The translations under genes were made by a program, and so were the position numbers. A stretch of DNA of 64,000 bases from Acidovorax sp. 69 (GTDB lineage Bacteria; Pseudomonadota; Gammaproteobacteria; Burkholderiales; Burkholderiaceae_C). Below are positions 35,586-44,692 of this stretch, piece by piece (position 1 is the first letter of the stretch; each line of letters starts with the position of its first letter). Location: positions 2,852,501 through 2,916,500 of the forward strand of contig NZ_PGEP01000001.1 in assembly GCF_002797445.1 (NCBI RefSeq), in the 5' to 3' direction. The notes beneath the pieces were generated by a model. The model did no database searches. It was given only the letters and a program-made list of their open reading frames with translations, and was not told the origin of the DNA.

Positions 35586-36641
35586 TCAGATTTCAATGGT
35601 GACTTCTTCGACGGCCACGCCGCCTGCGCGCAGATGCTCCACGGCACCGCGCAGGTGGCCGGGTTCACCGCTGGCATAGACCGCCAGCGAGCCGAAGGTT
35701 TCGTCCTGGATCTCGTCCACCTGGCCGTGCAGGATGCTCATGTCCACCCCAAACTGGCGGATCAGCTGCGACAAGATGGGCTGGTAGGCGCTGTCGCCAG
35801 AGTAAGACAGGCGCAACAACCGGCCGGCGTGGCCGGGGGCCGTGGCCGCCAGCTGACCAGTCAGCTTGCGCACGTGGTCGAGCACACTCGGGGGCAGCTC
35901 TTGCGGCAGAATTTCGTCGATCAGGCTCTTGGTGATGGCCTGCTGCGGCCGCGTGAACACGTCGAGCACACGGCCCTGCTCCACAATGCGCCCGGCCTCG
36001 ATCACCGCCACGCGGTCGGCCACCTGTTTGATGACCTGCATCTGGTGGGTGATGAGCACCACCGTCAGGCCCAGCTCGCGGTTCACCTGGCGCAGCAGGT
36101 CGAGGATGGAGCGGGTGGTCTCCGGGTCGAGCGCCGAGGTCGCTTCGTCAGACAGCAGCACCTTGGGGCGGCTGGCCAGCGCACGCGCAATGCCCACGCG
36201 CTGCTTTTGACCGCCGCTGATCTGCGCCGGGTAGCGGTCTGCCAGTGCCGACAGGCCCACCAGCTCCAGCAGCGGGTTCACGCGCTCGCGAATGGCTGCC
36301 TTGTCCATGCCCGCCAGCTCCAGTGGCAGTGCAGCGTTGTCGAACACCGTGCGCGACGACAGCAGGTTGAAGTGCTGGAACACCATGCCAATGTCGCGGC
36401 GGGCCTCGCGCAGTTGTGCGTCGTTGAGCTGGGTCAGGTCGCGCCCACCCACGATGACCTGGCCCGTGGTGGGCCGGTTCAGCAGATTGATCACGCGCAC
36501 CAGCGAGCTTTTTCCCGCGCCGCTCTTGCCGATGATGCCGAACACTTCGCCCGGCGCGATGTGAAGGTCGATGCCGCGCAGGGCCTCGACCGGACCTTGT
36601 GGGCCCTGGTAGGTTTGGGTAATACCCCGTAAGTCGATCAT
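35586..36641 (-). CDS. metN: Methionine ABC transporter ATPase MetN
   Basis: 351 residues from the ATG at 36641; the frame could start eight codons earlier at 36665, but [11 protein letters not shown] is the family's usual beginning. Walker [10 protein letters not shown] is near 41-49, the signature ISGGQKQRV near 144, Walker [14 protein letters not shown] near 165. The last 80 residues are the NIL domain ([19 protein letters not shown]), which binds methionine and inhibits transport when the amino acid is plentiful. The upstream region has a gapped copy of the sulfur motif at 36688-36704. Confidence 0.94.
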   Translation of the reverse strand: MIDLRGITQTYQGPQGPVEALRGIDLHIAPGEVFGIIGKSGAGKSSLVRVINLLNRPTTGQVIVGGRDLTQLNDAQLREARRDIGMVFQHFNLLSSRTVFDNAALPLELAGMDKAAIRERVNPLLELVGLSALADRYPAQISGGQKQRVGIARALASRPKVLLSDEATSALDPETTRSILDLLRQVNRELGLTVVLITHQMQVIKQVADRVAVIEAGRIVEQGRVLDVFTRPQQAITKSLIDEILPQELPPSVLDHVRKLTGQLAATAPGHAGRLLRLSYSGDSAYQPILSQLIRQFGVDMSILHGQVDEIQDETFGSLAVYASGEPGHLRGAVEHLRAGGVAVEEVTIEI

Positions 36642-36687
36642 GAAAAGCAAAGGGCCGGCACGCACCTGGTGTGTGCGCTCGGCCCTG

Positions 36688-36704
36688 AAAACACAAAGAT
36701 AAGC
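36688..36704 (-). promoter_or_regulatory. Variant sulfur motif upstream of metN
   Basis: Plus-strand AAAACACAAAGATAAGC, 47 bases before the metN start. It equals the metQ site up to CAAA and then continues GATA with two bases fewer. The GGCCCTG before it matches the GGCC that precedes the cysP and lsfA sites. Further upstream (36711-36740) is an eroded trace of the dyad repeat. Confidence 0.42.
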
Positions 36705-36786
36705 AACTGTACTAGAGCGCTATAAAGAAACCAACTATCAAAAAATAAAGTAATAAGACATCAAAGTTATTTGGACTGTTCGGCGC

Positions 36787-37994
36787 CTACCCCGCCGCCA
36801 TGGGCACAACCCGACCCTTGACCTGGCGCGACACCATGGCCCCCAATACCACCACACCCAGCGCCGCCACCGAGAACACCGGCGCGATCCAGCCCCGGTC
36901 CACGCTGGCGGCCACCGCCAACACCCCCAGGGACTGGCCCAGAAACAGCAGACAGGCAAACAGCGTGACCGCTGTGCCACGCGCTTCGGGGGCCATCTGT
37001 GTGGCCTGCACCTGCAGCGTGTTGTGCAGCATGTAAAAGCCCACCCCGGCAAAAAAACAGCCCAGCACAGCCCACGCGGCCGCCGGGCCCCAGGCCAGTA
37101 GCAGCAGGCCCGCCGCAATGAAGCAAGCGCCCACCAGTGCCAGGCCACGCTCACCCAGCAGGGCCAGCCAGCGGCGCGCCAGCAGGCTGTAGACCAGCCC
37201 GCCCACGCCATACAACACCATCACCCCCCAGCGGCCGAGGCCGACAGCCCAAAACCATCCACCATGCGCGCAGGCACAAAGGCCAGCGTGCCAAAGGCCA
37301 GGGCCCCTTCGACCGCCACCACGGCCAAGACCCAACGCACGCGGGGCATGCGCAACAGGCGCGCTGTGCTGGCCAGATAGGCCGACAACGAGAACGCGGG
37401 CGGCACCGGCGCGCCTTCGGCCGGGGCCGGGGCAGAGGCCGTCATGATGCGTGCCTGCCTGAACAACATGCTGGCCGCCACCATAAACAACAGCGACAGC
37501 ACGGCAAACGCGGCCCGCCAGCCCAGCACTTCCACCGCGAAACCACCAAACCACTGGCCCGCCATCATCCCCGAGACCGTCGCCACCATCAGGCGGGCCA
37601 ACGTCTCCTGGCGCTGCGCATAGGGCACATGGTCGCCAATCCAGGCCATCGACAGCGGGATGATGCCCGCCGCCGCCGCCCCCATGGCCGCGCGCGAGGC
37701 CACCAGCAGCGGCAACGTGGGCGCCATCGCTGTCATGCCGCAGAACACCGCACAGGCCGACGTGGCGCTGATGATCACGCGCACCTTGCCAAACCGGTCG
37801 CCCAGCGGGCCATAAAAAAGCTGAAGCACGCCGTAGGCCACCGCAAACGCGGCAATCACCGCAGAGGCATCGCCCGTGGTCACAGAGAACTCCTGCGCCA
37901 GGGACACCAGCATCGGGTCACACACGCGCATGGAGGCCATGCTGCAAAAGGCCGCCAGGCCAATCAGGCGCAGCATCAAAGGGGAAGGGATCAT
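36787..37994 (-). pseudogene. MFS transporter interrupted by a frameshift in a G6 run
   Basis: Two adjacent frames together give a complete MFS protein of about 402 residues. The first (from ATG 37994) runs MIPSPLMLRLIGLAAFCSMA, with LGDRFGKVRVI as the cytoplasmic loop motif, to a premature stop at 37221. The second frame continues from VMVLYGVGGLVYSLLARR to its stop at 36787. The break lies at C6 on the plus strand (37224-37229): a seventh base restores the reading AAGG-VMVLYG. Either this is a real inactivating deletion, a phase-variable tract, or a sequencing error. Intact, it would be a twelve-helix efflux carrier of unknown substrate. Confidence 0.8.
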
Positions 37995-38150
37995 GCGCCG
38001 ATTGTGCGGGGGCTGTGGCCAGTGTGCTGACGCCAAGGTGCATGCACCCCGGCAGCGGGGGGTCTGTGGGCTGGCGCGTGCAGCGCAGGCCCTCTGTGTG
38101 GTTGTCGTGATGGCGCGGGGCCAGAGGGGCCCGATCAGTCCCGGGCGCGA

Positions 38151-39116
38151 TCAGCCCTTGCCCGCATTGAACCCGGTGTCGAACGTGCCCCGCACATCGA
38201 GCCGCTGCTTGATGAGGCCCGCCGCCAGATAAAAGTCGGCCGTCTTCTGCTGGTCCGCCAGCACCTGGGCGTCGATGTCCTGCCAGCGGGTGGCGCGGCG
38301 CTCAAATTGCAGCTGTGCGGCATCGGCCGGTATGCCCACGATGCGCGCCAGCGATTGCCCAAACGGCTTGGCGTTCTGGTACGACCACACCTGCGCACGC
38401 GCCACGCGCTCCTTGAAGTCTTGCAGTGCAGCGCGTTTTTCGGCCAGCGCCGCATCGGTGGCGGCCAGAAAACTCAGGCCGGACCACAGACCCCGGCCAC
38501 TGACCAGAACCCGCGCATGGCCGCTGGTTTCGGCGAGTGCCGTGTAAGGCTCCCAGGTCGCCCAGGCGTCCACCGATCCCTGAGTCAAGGCGAGCTTGGC
38601 GTCCGGCGGCGGGATGAAGCGCAGCTGCACATCGTCCACCTTCAGGCCCGCCGACTCCAGCGCCTTGAGCGTGACCAGATGGCCGATGGAGCCCCGGTTG
38701 GTGACAATGCTCTTGCCCTTCAGATCCGCCGCCGTCTTGAGCGGCGAATGGGGCGCCACCAGCACGGCTGTGCCATACGCGTCAGACCGGCTGGCCGCAA
38801 AGGCCTTCACCCGGCTGCCCGCCGCCAGCGTGAACAGCAGCGGCGCATCGCCGATGGGGCCAAAGTCCACCGCGTTGGCATTGAGTGCCTCGGCCAGCGG
38901 CGCGGCGGCCGGGAACTCGCTCCATTTGATGTCGTAGGGCAGATTCTTGAGTTCACCCGCCGCGTCGAGCAGGGCCTGTAGCCCGCCCTTCTGGTCGCCC
39001 GCACGCAACAGCACGCGCGCGGGTGTTTGGGCATGGGTCAGCACAGGCGAGAGGAACGAACTGGCGGCGACCGAGGCGGTCAGCAAGTGGTGAAACTGGC
39101 GTCGTTGGAGGGTCAT
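38151..39116 (-). CDS. SsuA-like sulfonate/organosulfur-binding protein
   Basis: 321 residues from the ATG at 39116. A Tat-like or Sec signal (LQRRQFHHLLTASVAASSFL) leads to VLLRAGDQKGGLQALLDAAG, KWSEFPAAAPLAEALNANAV, DFGPIGDAPLLFTLAAG and VDAWATWEPYTA, which are marks of SsuA/aliphatic-sulfonate binding proteins. No permease or ATPase gene is adjacent, so it must borrow one. It ends the minus-strand group aldolase, flavoprotein, SBP with 58 bases between it and the flavoprotein stop, which fits an operon for uptake and breakdown of one organosulfur compound. Confidence 0.87.
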   Translation of the reverse strand: MTLQRRQFHHLLTASVAASSFLSPVLTHAQTPARVLLRAGDQKGGLQALLDAAGELKNLPYDIKWSEFPAAAPLAEALNANAVDFGPIGDAPLLFTLAAGSRVKAFAASRSDAYGTAVLVAPHSPLKTAADLKGKSIVTNRGSIGHLVTLKALESAGLKVDDVQLRFIPPPDAKLALTQGSVDAWATWEPYTALAETSGHARVLVSGRGLWSGLSFLAATDAALAEKRAALQDFKERVARAQVWSYQNAKPFGQSLARIVGIPADAAQLQFERRATRWQDIDAQVLADQQKTADFYLAAGLIKQRLDVRGTFDTGFNAGKG

Positions 39117-39174
39117 GGTCGGGGAGTTTTGAAAGGGAGAGGTCGGTAACAAAAAAAGGAGGGGGGGAAAGGGA

Positions 39175-40320
39175 TCACAACCCCAGAGCGCGGCGGCCCG
39201 CCGCGATGTGTACGCTGTCCTCCTGCGGCGTGTGCACGCGCCCGCACAACACGTCGCGCAGGTGGCGCTCCAGCGGGTTCTTGCGCGCCAGGCCGTGGTT
39301 GCTGCTGAGCGCCAGCGCGGCTTGCACCGCCTCGATGGCGTTCTGCATGGCCACCGTCTTCACCAAACCGCTGTCTATCGCGGGCACCAGGATGCCGCTG
39401 TCCAGGTCCTGCGCCACGCTGGCGATCAGGCGGGCGTTGGTACTCAGCTGGGCCTCGATGCGGCCCAAGGCCTCTTGTGCGCGGGGCAGGCTGGCCAGCG
39501 GCGCGCCGAGGTTGGCGGGTGTGCGCTCGCGCAAAAACTGCACCAGCCAGTCGCGCGCCGCGCGGGCCACACCGGTGTAGAGCGCGCCCAGCATCACCGT
39601 CATCTCGGCCAGCATGGCGGGCTCGCCACGGGCCCAGTCTTGCGGCAGGCGCAGGTCCAGCGCGTGGTCGTGCGGCGTGAGCACCCCCTGCAGATGCACG
39701 TCGTGGCTGCCGCTGGCGCGCAGGCCCAGGTGGTCCCAGGTTTCTTCGATACGGATTCCGGGCGCATCGGCCCGCACCAGGAACGATCCCGTGCGCGGCA
39801 CCTCCTCATCGGTGCGCGCCCACACCACATACCAACGCAGGATGGGTGCGCCGGTCGAATACACCTTGTGCCCGCTGATGCGCCAGCCCTCGGCCGTGTG
39901 CCGCGCCACCGTGGCGGGCAGGCCGCCGCGCGCGGGCGAGCCCAGCTCGGGCTCCACCCGCAGCGCGTTGATGAGCGATACCTCGCGTTGCGACTCCTGC
40001 ACCAGTTGCTGCGCCAGCGCCTGCGGCCAGGGCGAGCCGGGCCGTCCCATGCCGCGCTGCTGGATGTATTGCATGGTCAGCACCAGTGCGGTGGCCGGGC
40101 AGCCCTGCCCCACCGCACCGATCACCTCGCCCAGTTGCGCAGCCGATGCGCCCTGCCCGCCCAGCGTGCGTGGCGCGGCCAGCGCAAGCAGCCCGGCCTG
40201 CTGCAGGTCGGCAAAGTTGGCATGCGGAAAACTGCCGTCCCGGTCATGCACCACAGCCCGCTCGGCAAACTCCACCGCCAGCGTGCGGGCCACCTGCCCC
40301 CAGGTCAGCGGCGCATTCAT
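39175..40320 (-). CDS. SfnB-like acyl-CoA-dehydrogenase-family flavoprotein
   Basis: 381 residues. The acyl-CoA dehydrogenase fold is seen in the N-terminal helices (FADLQQAGLLALAAPRTLGG), the mid-domain RHTAEGWRISGHKVYSTGAP and ETWDHLGLRASGSHDVHLQG, and C-terminal helices. It lacks the catalytic Glu pattern of true acyl-CoA dehydrogenases and resembles SfnB/DszC-type flavin-dependent oxygenases that act on sulfones, sulfonates or thiophenes under sulfur limitation. It overlaps the upstream aldolase gene by four bases and precedes an SsuA-like protein, which supports an organosulfur substrate. The exact substrate is unknown. Confidence 0.8.
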   Translation of the reverse strand: MNAPLTWGQVARTLAVEFAERAVVHDRDGSFPHANFADLQQAGLLALAAPRTLGGQGASAAQLGEVIGAVGQGCPATALVLTMQYIQQRGMGRPGSPWPQALAQQLVQESQREVSLINALRVEPELGSPARGGLPATVARHTAEGWRISGHKVYSTGAPILRWYVVWARTDEEVPRTGSFLVRADAPGIRIEETWDHLGLRASGSHDVHLQGVLTPHDHALDLRLPQDWARGEPAMLAEMTVMLGALYTGVARAARDWLVQFLRERTPANLGAPLASLPRAQEALGRIEAQLSTNARLIASVAQDLDSGILVPAIDSGLVKTVAMQNAIEAVQAALALSSNHGLARKNPLERHLRDVLCGRVHTPQEDSVHIAAGRRALGL

Positions 40321-41132
40321 TGCAGCACCTCAGGCTGCTGCCGCACGATGATGTCGAACAGGCTTCTGAAGGCAAACTGCGCGCCGCCCGGCCCGCCGAT
40401 CTGCGCGTGGGTGCGCTGCGCGATCTCGTGGCGAATGGGTTTGGGCGTGCCCGCTGCCTCGGCCAGCAACTGGGCGTGGCAGGCGTTCTCCAGCGCGATG
40501 TACCACCACGCAGCGGCCTCCACCGAGGGCCCAGCCGTGAGGATGCCGTGGTTCTGCAGGATCACCGCCTTCCGCGCACCCAGCGCCTTGCCGATACGGA
40601 AACCCTCATCGGTCTCCAACACCACCCCGGTGAAGTCGTCGAACAGCGCATGGTCTTCATAGAAGATGCACGCGTCCTGCGTCAGCGGATCGAGCTTGCG
40701 GCCCAGCGCGGCCCAGGCCTTGCCGTAGGTGGAATGCGTGTGGGCTGCCGCAATGATGTCGGGCCGTGTCTCATGCAGTGCGGCGTGGATGGCAAACGCA
40801 GCGCGGTTCAGCGGCCCCTCGCCCACCACGATCTCGCCCGCTGCATTGACCAGCAGCAGGTCAGACACCTTGATCTGCGAGAAATGCACGCCCAGCGGGT
40901 TCACCCAGAAGTGATCTGTCCACTCTGGGTCGCGCGCAGTGATGTGGCCTGCCAGCCCATAGTCAAAACCCTGCTGCGCAAACAGCCGGAACGCCACGGC
41001 CAGCGTCTCTTGCCGGTGACGGCGCTCGGCCTGCACGGTGGAGCGCGCTGCGGGCGCATCGAACCAGTCCTTACGCTGGGGTTGGGCGTTGCGGGCAGGG
41101 GTGGTGGGTACAGGCGCGAGGACAGCGGACAT
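40317..41132 (-). CDS. Class II aldolase/adducin-family protein
   Basis: 271 residues. The adducin/AraD fold shows RLFAQQGFDYGLAGHITARD, the zinc ligands in AAHTHSTYGKAW, PLTQDACIFYEDHALFDDF and the third His in LQNHGILTAG. Such enzymes cleave or epimerise hydroxy-aldehydes or ketoses through a divalent metal. Beside an SfnB-like oxygenase and an SsuA-like protein, it may process the carbon skeleton left after desulfonation, but that is inference. It is first in its operon, with a motif shared with ssuD at 41202-41221. Confidence 0.85.
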   Translation of the reverse strand: MSAVLAPVPTTPARNAQPQRKDWFDAPAARSTVQAERRHRQETLAVAFRLFAQQGFDYGLAGHITARDPEWTDHFWVNPLGVHFSQIKVSDLLLVNAAGEIVVGEGPLNRAAFAIHAALHETRPDIIAAAHTHSTYGKAWAALGRKLDPLTQDACIFYEDHALFDDFTGVVLETDEGFRIGKALGARKAVILQNHGILTAGPSVEAAAWWYIALENACHAQLLAEAAGTPKPIRHEIAQRTHAQIGGPGGAQFAFRSLFDIIVRQQPEVLQ

Positions 41133-41201
41133 GGGCGGCTTTCAAGAATGGGTGGGGTTGCAACAAGCAATGCGCCCACCTTAAAAGCGCCCCCACGCTT
41201 C

Positions 41202-41221
41202 GCCAACGAAGAATTCCGCGT
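41202..41221 (-). promoter_or_regulatory. Shared upstream motif of aldolase operon (also at ssuD)
   Basis: GCCAACGAAGAATTCCGCGT lies 70 bases before the aldolase start. A sequence with 17 of 20 identical bases precedes ssuD (50196-50215) in the same orientation. The core CAACGAA recalls the CAAACGAAT of the cysP-type motif. CTTCG-CCAA-CGAAG around 41198-41211 is also a perfect palindrome. The remaining gap to 41415 holds nothing else assignable. Confidence 0.45.
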
Positions 41222-41414
41222 GACCACATGCGGTTTCTGCATGAACGGCGACGGCGCGGTGCACTGCCCCTGTGCATAAGCAGTCGGCAGCACGCAGCGT
41301 TCCATGCTGCGTTTACCGCATATCGATGCTACGCAACGGTCTTTGCGCGGCAGGCGGGCTTGGCGGAACCTTGTGGCCCATCGTTGTATGCCACTGCCTC
41401 AAGGACCCGCCCCC

Positions 41415-42449
41415 ATGCCTCACACCACACAGCCCCTCACCCACCTCCTGAACCGCCGCCAACTCCTTCAGGCCAGCCTGGCCGCCACCGCCTGGGCCGC
41501 CACGGCGGGCACACCCGCCTTTGCGGCCACGCCCGCGCCCGACCTGTCCAAAATCACGCTGCGCGTCGGCACCTACAAAGGCCTGTGGCGCGCACTGATC
41601 GCGGCATCGGGCCAGGGCAACACGCCCTACCGCATCGAATGGCGCGAGCTGAACAACGGCGTGCTGCACATCGAGGCGCTGAACGGCGATGCGCTCGACC
41701 TGGGCTCGGGGAGCGAGATCCCGGCCCTGTTTGCTGCACGCCAAAAGGCGCAGGTGCGCTTCATCGCCGTGGTGCGCGAAGACCTCAACAACCAGGTCAC
41801 GCTGGCGCGCAAGGATGCGCCCATCCAGCGCATCGCGGACCTGAAAGGCAAGCGTGTGGGCTACGTGCGCGCCACCACCTCGCACTACTACCTGAGCCGC
41901 CAGCTGGCCGAGGCCGGCCTGTCGTTTGCCGACATCCAGGCCATCAACCTTACCCCCGCCGATGGCCTCTCGGCCTTTGACCGGGGCGACCTCGACGCCT
42001 GGGCCATCTACGGCTACAACGGGCAAATCGCCCGCCTGCGCTACGGGGCGCGCGTGCTCAAAACCGGGCTGGGTTACCTCTCGGGCAACTTCCCCATTTA
42101 TGCCAACCCGCGCTCGGTGGACGACCCGCTCAAACACGCTGCCATTGCCGACTATTTGCAGCGCCTGCGCCGCGCCTATCTGTGGGCCAACGACAACTAC
42201 CTGGCCTACGCACAGGCCCAATCGGCCGAGACCCGTGTGCCCGTGGGCGACCTGATCGAGCTGTGGAACAACCGCAGCACCGACTACGACCTGCGCCCCG
42301 TGGACGACAGCGTGGTGCAAGGCCACCAAACCGTGGCCGACACCTTCTTGCAGCTGGGTGTGCTGGACGGGCCTGCACAAGTGGCACCGCTGTGGGATCG
42401 CAGCTTCAAGGGCGTGTTGCGCCCCTTGGCCGTGGACAAGGCGGCATAA
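41415..42449 (+). CDS. SsuA-like ABC substrate-binding protein with Tat-type signal
   Basis: 344 residues from the ATG at 41415, with AAGGAC upstream. The signal region (LNRRQLLQASLAATAWAATA) has a twin-Arg motif. The body shows LRVGTYKGLWRALIAASGQG, VLHIEALNGDALDLGSGSEI, ADLKGKRVGYVRATTSHYYL and FDRGDLDAWAIYGYNG, an SsuA/TauA-type fold that differs clearly from the copy at 38151. It is divergent from the aldolase operon. No transporter subunits are nearby. The ligand is probably a sulfonate or other organosulfur compound. Confidence 0.86.
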   Translation: MPHTTQPLTHLLNRRQLLQASLAATAWAATAGTPAFAATPAPDLSKITLRVGTYKGLWRALIAASGQGNTPYRIEWRELNNGVLHIEALNGDALDLGSGSEIPALFAARQKAQVRFIAVVREDLNNQVTLARKDAPIQRIADLKGKRVGYVRATTSHYYLSRQLAEAGLSFADIQAINLTPADGLSAFDRGDLDAWAIYGYNGQIARLRYGARVLKTGLGYLSGNFPIYANPRSVDDPLKHAAIADYLQRLRRAYLWANDNYLAYAQAQSAETRVPVGDLIELWNNRSTDYDLRPVDDSVVQGHQTVADTFLQLGVLDGPAQVAPLWDRSFKGVLRPLAVDKAA

Positions 42450-42500
42450 AGGCAAGGGGCGGCTCGGTGGCCAACGTGCCCGCCGTCCGCCGTCCGCCCT

Positions 42501-42524
42501 CCCTCCTTCCCTCCTTCCCTCCTT
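42501..42524. repeat. Triplicated eight-base repeat CCCTCCTT
   Basis: Three exact tandem copies of CCCTCCTT lie in a pyrimidine-only tract in the 154-base gap between the SsuA-like gene and the molybdopterin-fold gene. An eight-base unit is not in frame with coding and could vary in number. Confidence 0.85.
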
Positions 42525-42603
42525 CCCCGATCCATTTTTTGCGTGGCACGGGCACCGCTTGCGCTTACCATGCGCCCCTCATTCCAACGAGGAGCACAGA
42601 ACC

Positions 42604-43212
42604 ATGACCATGAACAAGCGCAACTTCGTCACCGCCAGCGTGGGCCTGGCCAGCCTGTGGTCCGCGGCCGGCAGCAGCCACGCCGCCCCCTCGACCAAGA
42701 CCACAGCGTCCCAAGGCCCCACGCTGCTCACCCTGAGCGGCGCCATCACCCGGTCCAACCGGGGAGCACTGGACCCTGCCATCGACCAGATGATGGGCAA
42801 ACACGGCATCCAGTTTTCCAACGCCCACGCGCTCGACGCCGCCGCCCTGCAACGCATGGCCGCCGTCACCATCCAACCCACGCTGGAATACGACAGCAAA
42901 AAGCACACGCTCAAAGGCCCCTTGCTCACCACCGTGCTGGCCGCCGCGGGTGTCACCGCAGGCAGCGCCGTGCAACTGGTGCTGCGCGCGGTGGATGGCT
43001 ACAACGTCACCATCAGCATGGCCGACGCCCAGGCCCACCGCATGATCGTCGCCACCCACATCGACGGCCAGCCCATGGCCCTGGGCGGCCTGGGCCCGCA
43101 GTGGGCGGTGTATGACGCGGACGTGCTGCCCGCCTTCAAGGACAAGCCTGTGAAGGAACGCTTTGGTTTGTGCCCCTGGGGGCTGTACCACATTGAGGTG
43201 AAGAAGGCCTGA
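42604..43212 (+). CDS. Small exported molybdopterin-fold (SUOX-like) protein
   Basis: 202 residues. A signal peptide (FVTASVGLASLWSAAGSSHA, cleavage near 28) precedes a single oxidoreductase molybdopterin-binding-like domain: TLEYDSKKHTLKGPLLTTVL, LVLRAVDGYNVTISMADA, and GLGPQWAVYDAD with a closing FGLCPWGLYHIEVK. The Cys that ligates molybdenum in sulfite oxidases and YedY is not visible, so it may not be a redox enzyme but a binding or accessory protein. It follows the SsuA-like gene on the same strand and may share its operon. A terminator lies 63 bases after its stop. Confidence 0.78.
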   Translation: MTMNKRNFVTASVGLASLWSAAGSSHAAPSTKTTASQGPTLLTLSGAITRSNRGALDPAIDQMMGKHGIQFSNAHALDAAALQRMAAVTIQPTLEYDSKKHTLKGPLLTTVLAAAGVTAGSAVQLVLRAVDGYNVTISMADAQAHRMIVATHIDGQPMALGGLGPQWAVYDADVLPAFKDKPVKERFGLCPWGLYHIEVKKA

Positions 43213-43275
43213 GCCCGCGCGGGCCCACCACCGACGGGCCAGTGCACAGCAAAGCACCGCAACCCCGCACCCAAC

Positions 43276-43307
43276 AAAAAGAGCGACCCCAGGGTCGCTC
43301 TTTTTTT
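43276..43307. terminator. Bidirectional intrinsic terminator
   Basis: GAGCGACCC and GGGTCGCTC form a nine-pair perfect stem with a CA tip. A5 on the left and T7 on the right extend it. It lies between the molybdopterin-fold gene and the convergent MFS gene. Confidence 0.92.
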
Positions 43308-43308
43308 G

Positions 43309-43345
43309 ATAGCTGCCAGCGCTTGATCCACTAGCGCTACAGCCA
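43309..43345. repeat. Intergenic dyad repeat
   Basis: ATAGCTGCCAGCGCTTG, then ATCC, then ACTAGCGCTACAGCC. The left half is intact; the right AGCGC is preserved but the right outer GCTAT is lost. It adjoins the terminator directly. Confidence 0.6.
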
Positions 43346-43359
43346 CATTTCGCCTCAAA

Positions 43360-44595
43360 TCAGCCCCGGCGCCGCCCGATGCGCACCGCCAGCGCTGCCA
43401 GCGACCCCACCGTGGCCAATGCCACCACACCCAGCCACCCCCACTGCGCCAGCACCAGGCTGCCCAGCGCTGCACCGGCCGACATGCCGATGAACATGCC
43501 GGTGAACAGCAACGCATTGAGCCGGCTGCGCGCCGCAGGGTCGATGCCGTACACGATGGTCTGGTGCGCCACCAGCGTGGCCTGCACGCCAAAGTCAAAA
43601 CCAATCGCACTGGCCACGATCAGCGCCAACTGCGCCTGCGCAGGCAGCAGCGGCGCCAGCGCCATCACCGCAAACGACGCCGCCGCCAGCCCTGCGCCAT
43701 AACGGGTGACGACCTCGGGCCCGCGCTTGTCGGCCAGGCGCCCGGCCAGCGGTGCGGCCAACGCACCTGCCGCCCCGGCCAGGCCAAACGCACCCGCTGC
43801 CGCCGTACCCAACTGAAACTGGCCGTGCAGCATCACCGCCAGCGTGGACCAGAACGCGCTGAAACCCACGGCCAGCAACCCCTGCGCCCAGGCCGCACGG
43901 CGCAGCGCAGCGTGCTGGCGCCACAGCGCCACCATCGAGCCAATCAGCGCGCCATAGCCCAGCTGCGTGGTGGGCGCAAAGCGCGGCAGCCCGCGCCACA
44001 CCGCCACCGTCAGCAGCGCAATGGCCACCGCCGCCGCCACATACACCGTGCGCCAACCCCATTGCTGCGCCACAAAGCCGCTGACCACACGCGACAACAA
44101 AATGCCCAGCAGCAGCCCCGTCATCACAATGCCCACCATGCGCCCGCGCTGCGCCGCCGGGGCCAGCGTGGCGGCGGCGGGCACCACATCTTGCGCCACC
44201 GTGGCCGCCAGGCCCACGGCCAGGCTGGCCGCCAGCAGTGCGCCCATGCCGGGCGCCAGGCCGCTCATTAGCAAGGCCACTATCAGCGCGATGGACTTGA
44301 TGACGATGATGCGACGCCGGTCAAACCGGTCGCCCAGCGGAGCCAGCAGCAAGATGCCCAGCGCATAGCCCAGCTGCGTGAGCGTGGGCACCAGCCCCAC
44401 CACGCGGCTGTCGGCCTGCATGTCGGGCCCCAGCACGCCCAGCATGGGCTGGCTGTAGTACAGCGACGCCACGCTCAGGCCCGCCGTGGTGGCCAGCAGC
44501 AGCAACAGCGGCGCGCCCACCGCCCCCTCGGCAGGCGGCAGCCCTGGCGCCGCGCCAATGACAGGGATTGCATGCACATTTTGAATGGAAGACAT
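43360..44595 (-). CDS. MFS transporter (YnfM-like)
   Basis: 411 residues with twelve membrane helices. The motif-A loop reads LGDRFDRRRIIV, and the start GLSVASLYYSQPMLGVLGPDM is typical of the YnfM/AraJ-like drug-efflux group. It is divergent from a LysR gene across 97 bases, so expression is probably under that regulator. The substrate is not predictable. Start ATG 44595 gives a slightly longer, non-conserved N-terminus of about 25 residues. Confidence 0.88.
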   Translation of the reverse strand: MSSIQNVHAIPVIGAAPGLPPAEGAVGAPLLLLLATTAGLSVASLYYSQPMLGVLGPDMQADSRVVGLVPTLTQLGYALGILLLAPLGDRFDRRRIIVIKSIALIVALLMSGLAPGMGALLAASLAVGLAATVAQDVVPAAATLAPAAQRGRMVGIVMTGLLLGILLSRVVSGFVAQQWGWRTVYVAAAVAIALLTVAVWRGLPRFAPTTQLGYGALIGSMVALWRQHAALRRAAWAQGLLAVGFSAFWSTLAVMLHGQFQLGTAAAGAFGLAGAAGALAAPLAGRLADKRGPEVVTRYGAGLAAASFAVMALAPLLPAQAQLALIVASAIGFDFGVQATLVAHQTIVYGIDPAARSRLNALLFTGMFIGMSAGAALGSLVLAQWGWLGVVALATVGSLAALAVRIGRRRG

Positions 44596-44692
44596 CTCAA
44601 CACCTGTTCAGCAAAAGGAAAGGTGCGATTGTTCATAGGCGCTGCACCCTTGGGTAGTGGTCTGGGTTGCAGATTTGTTATACGCTTCACGC

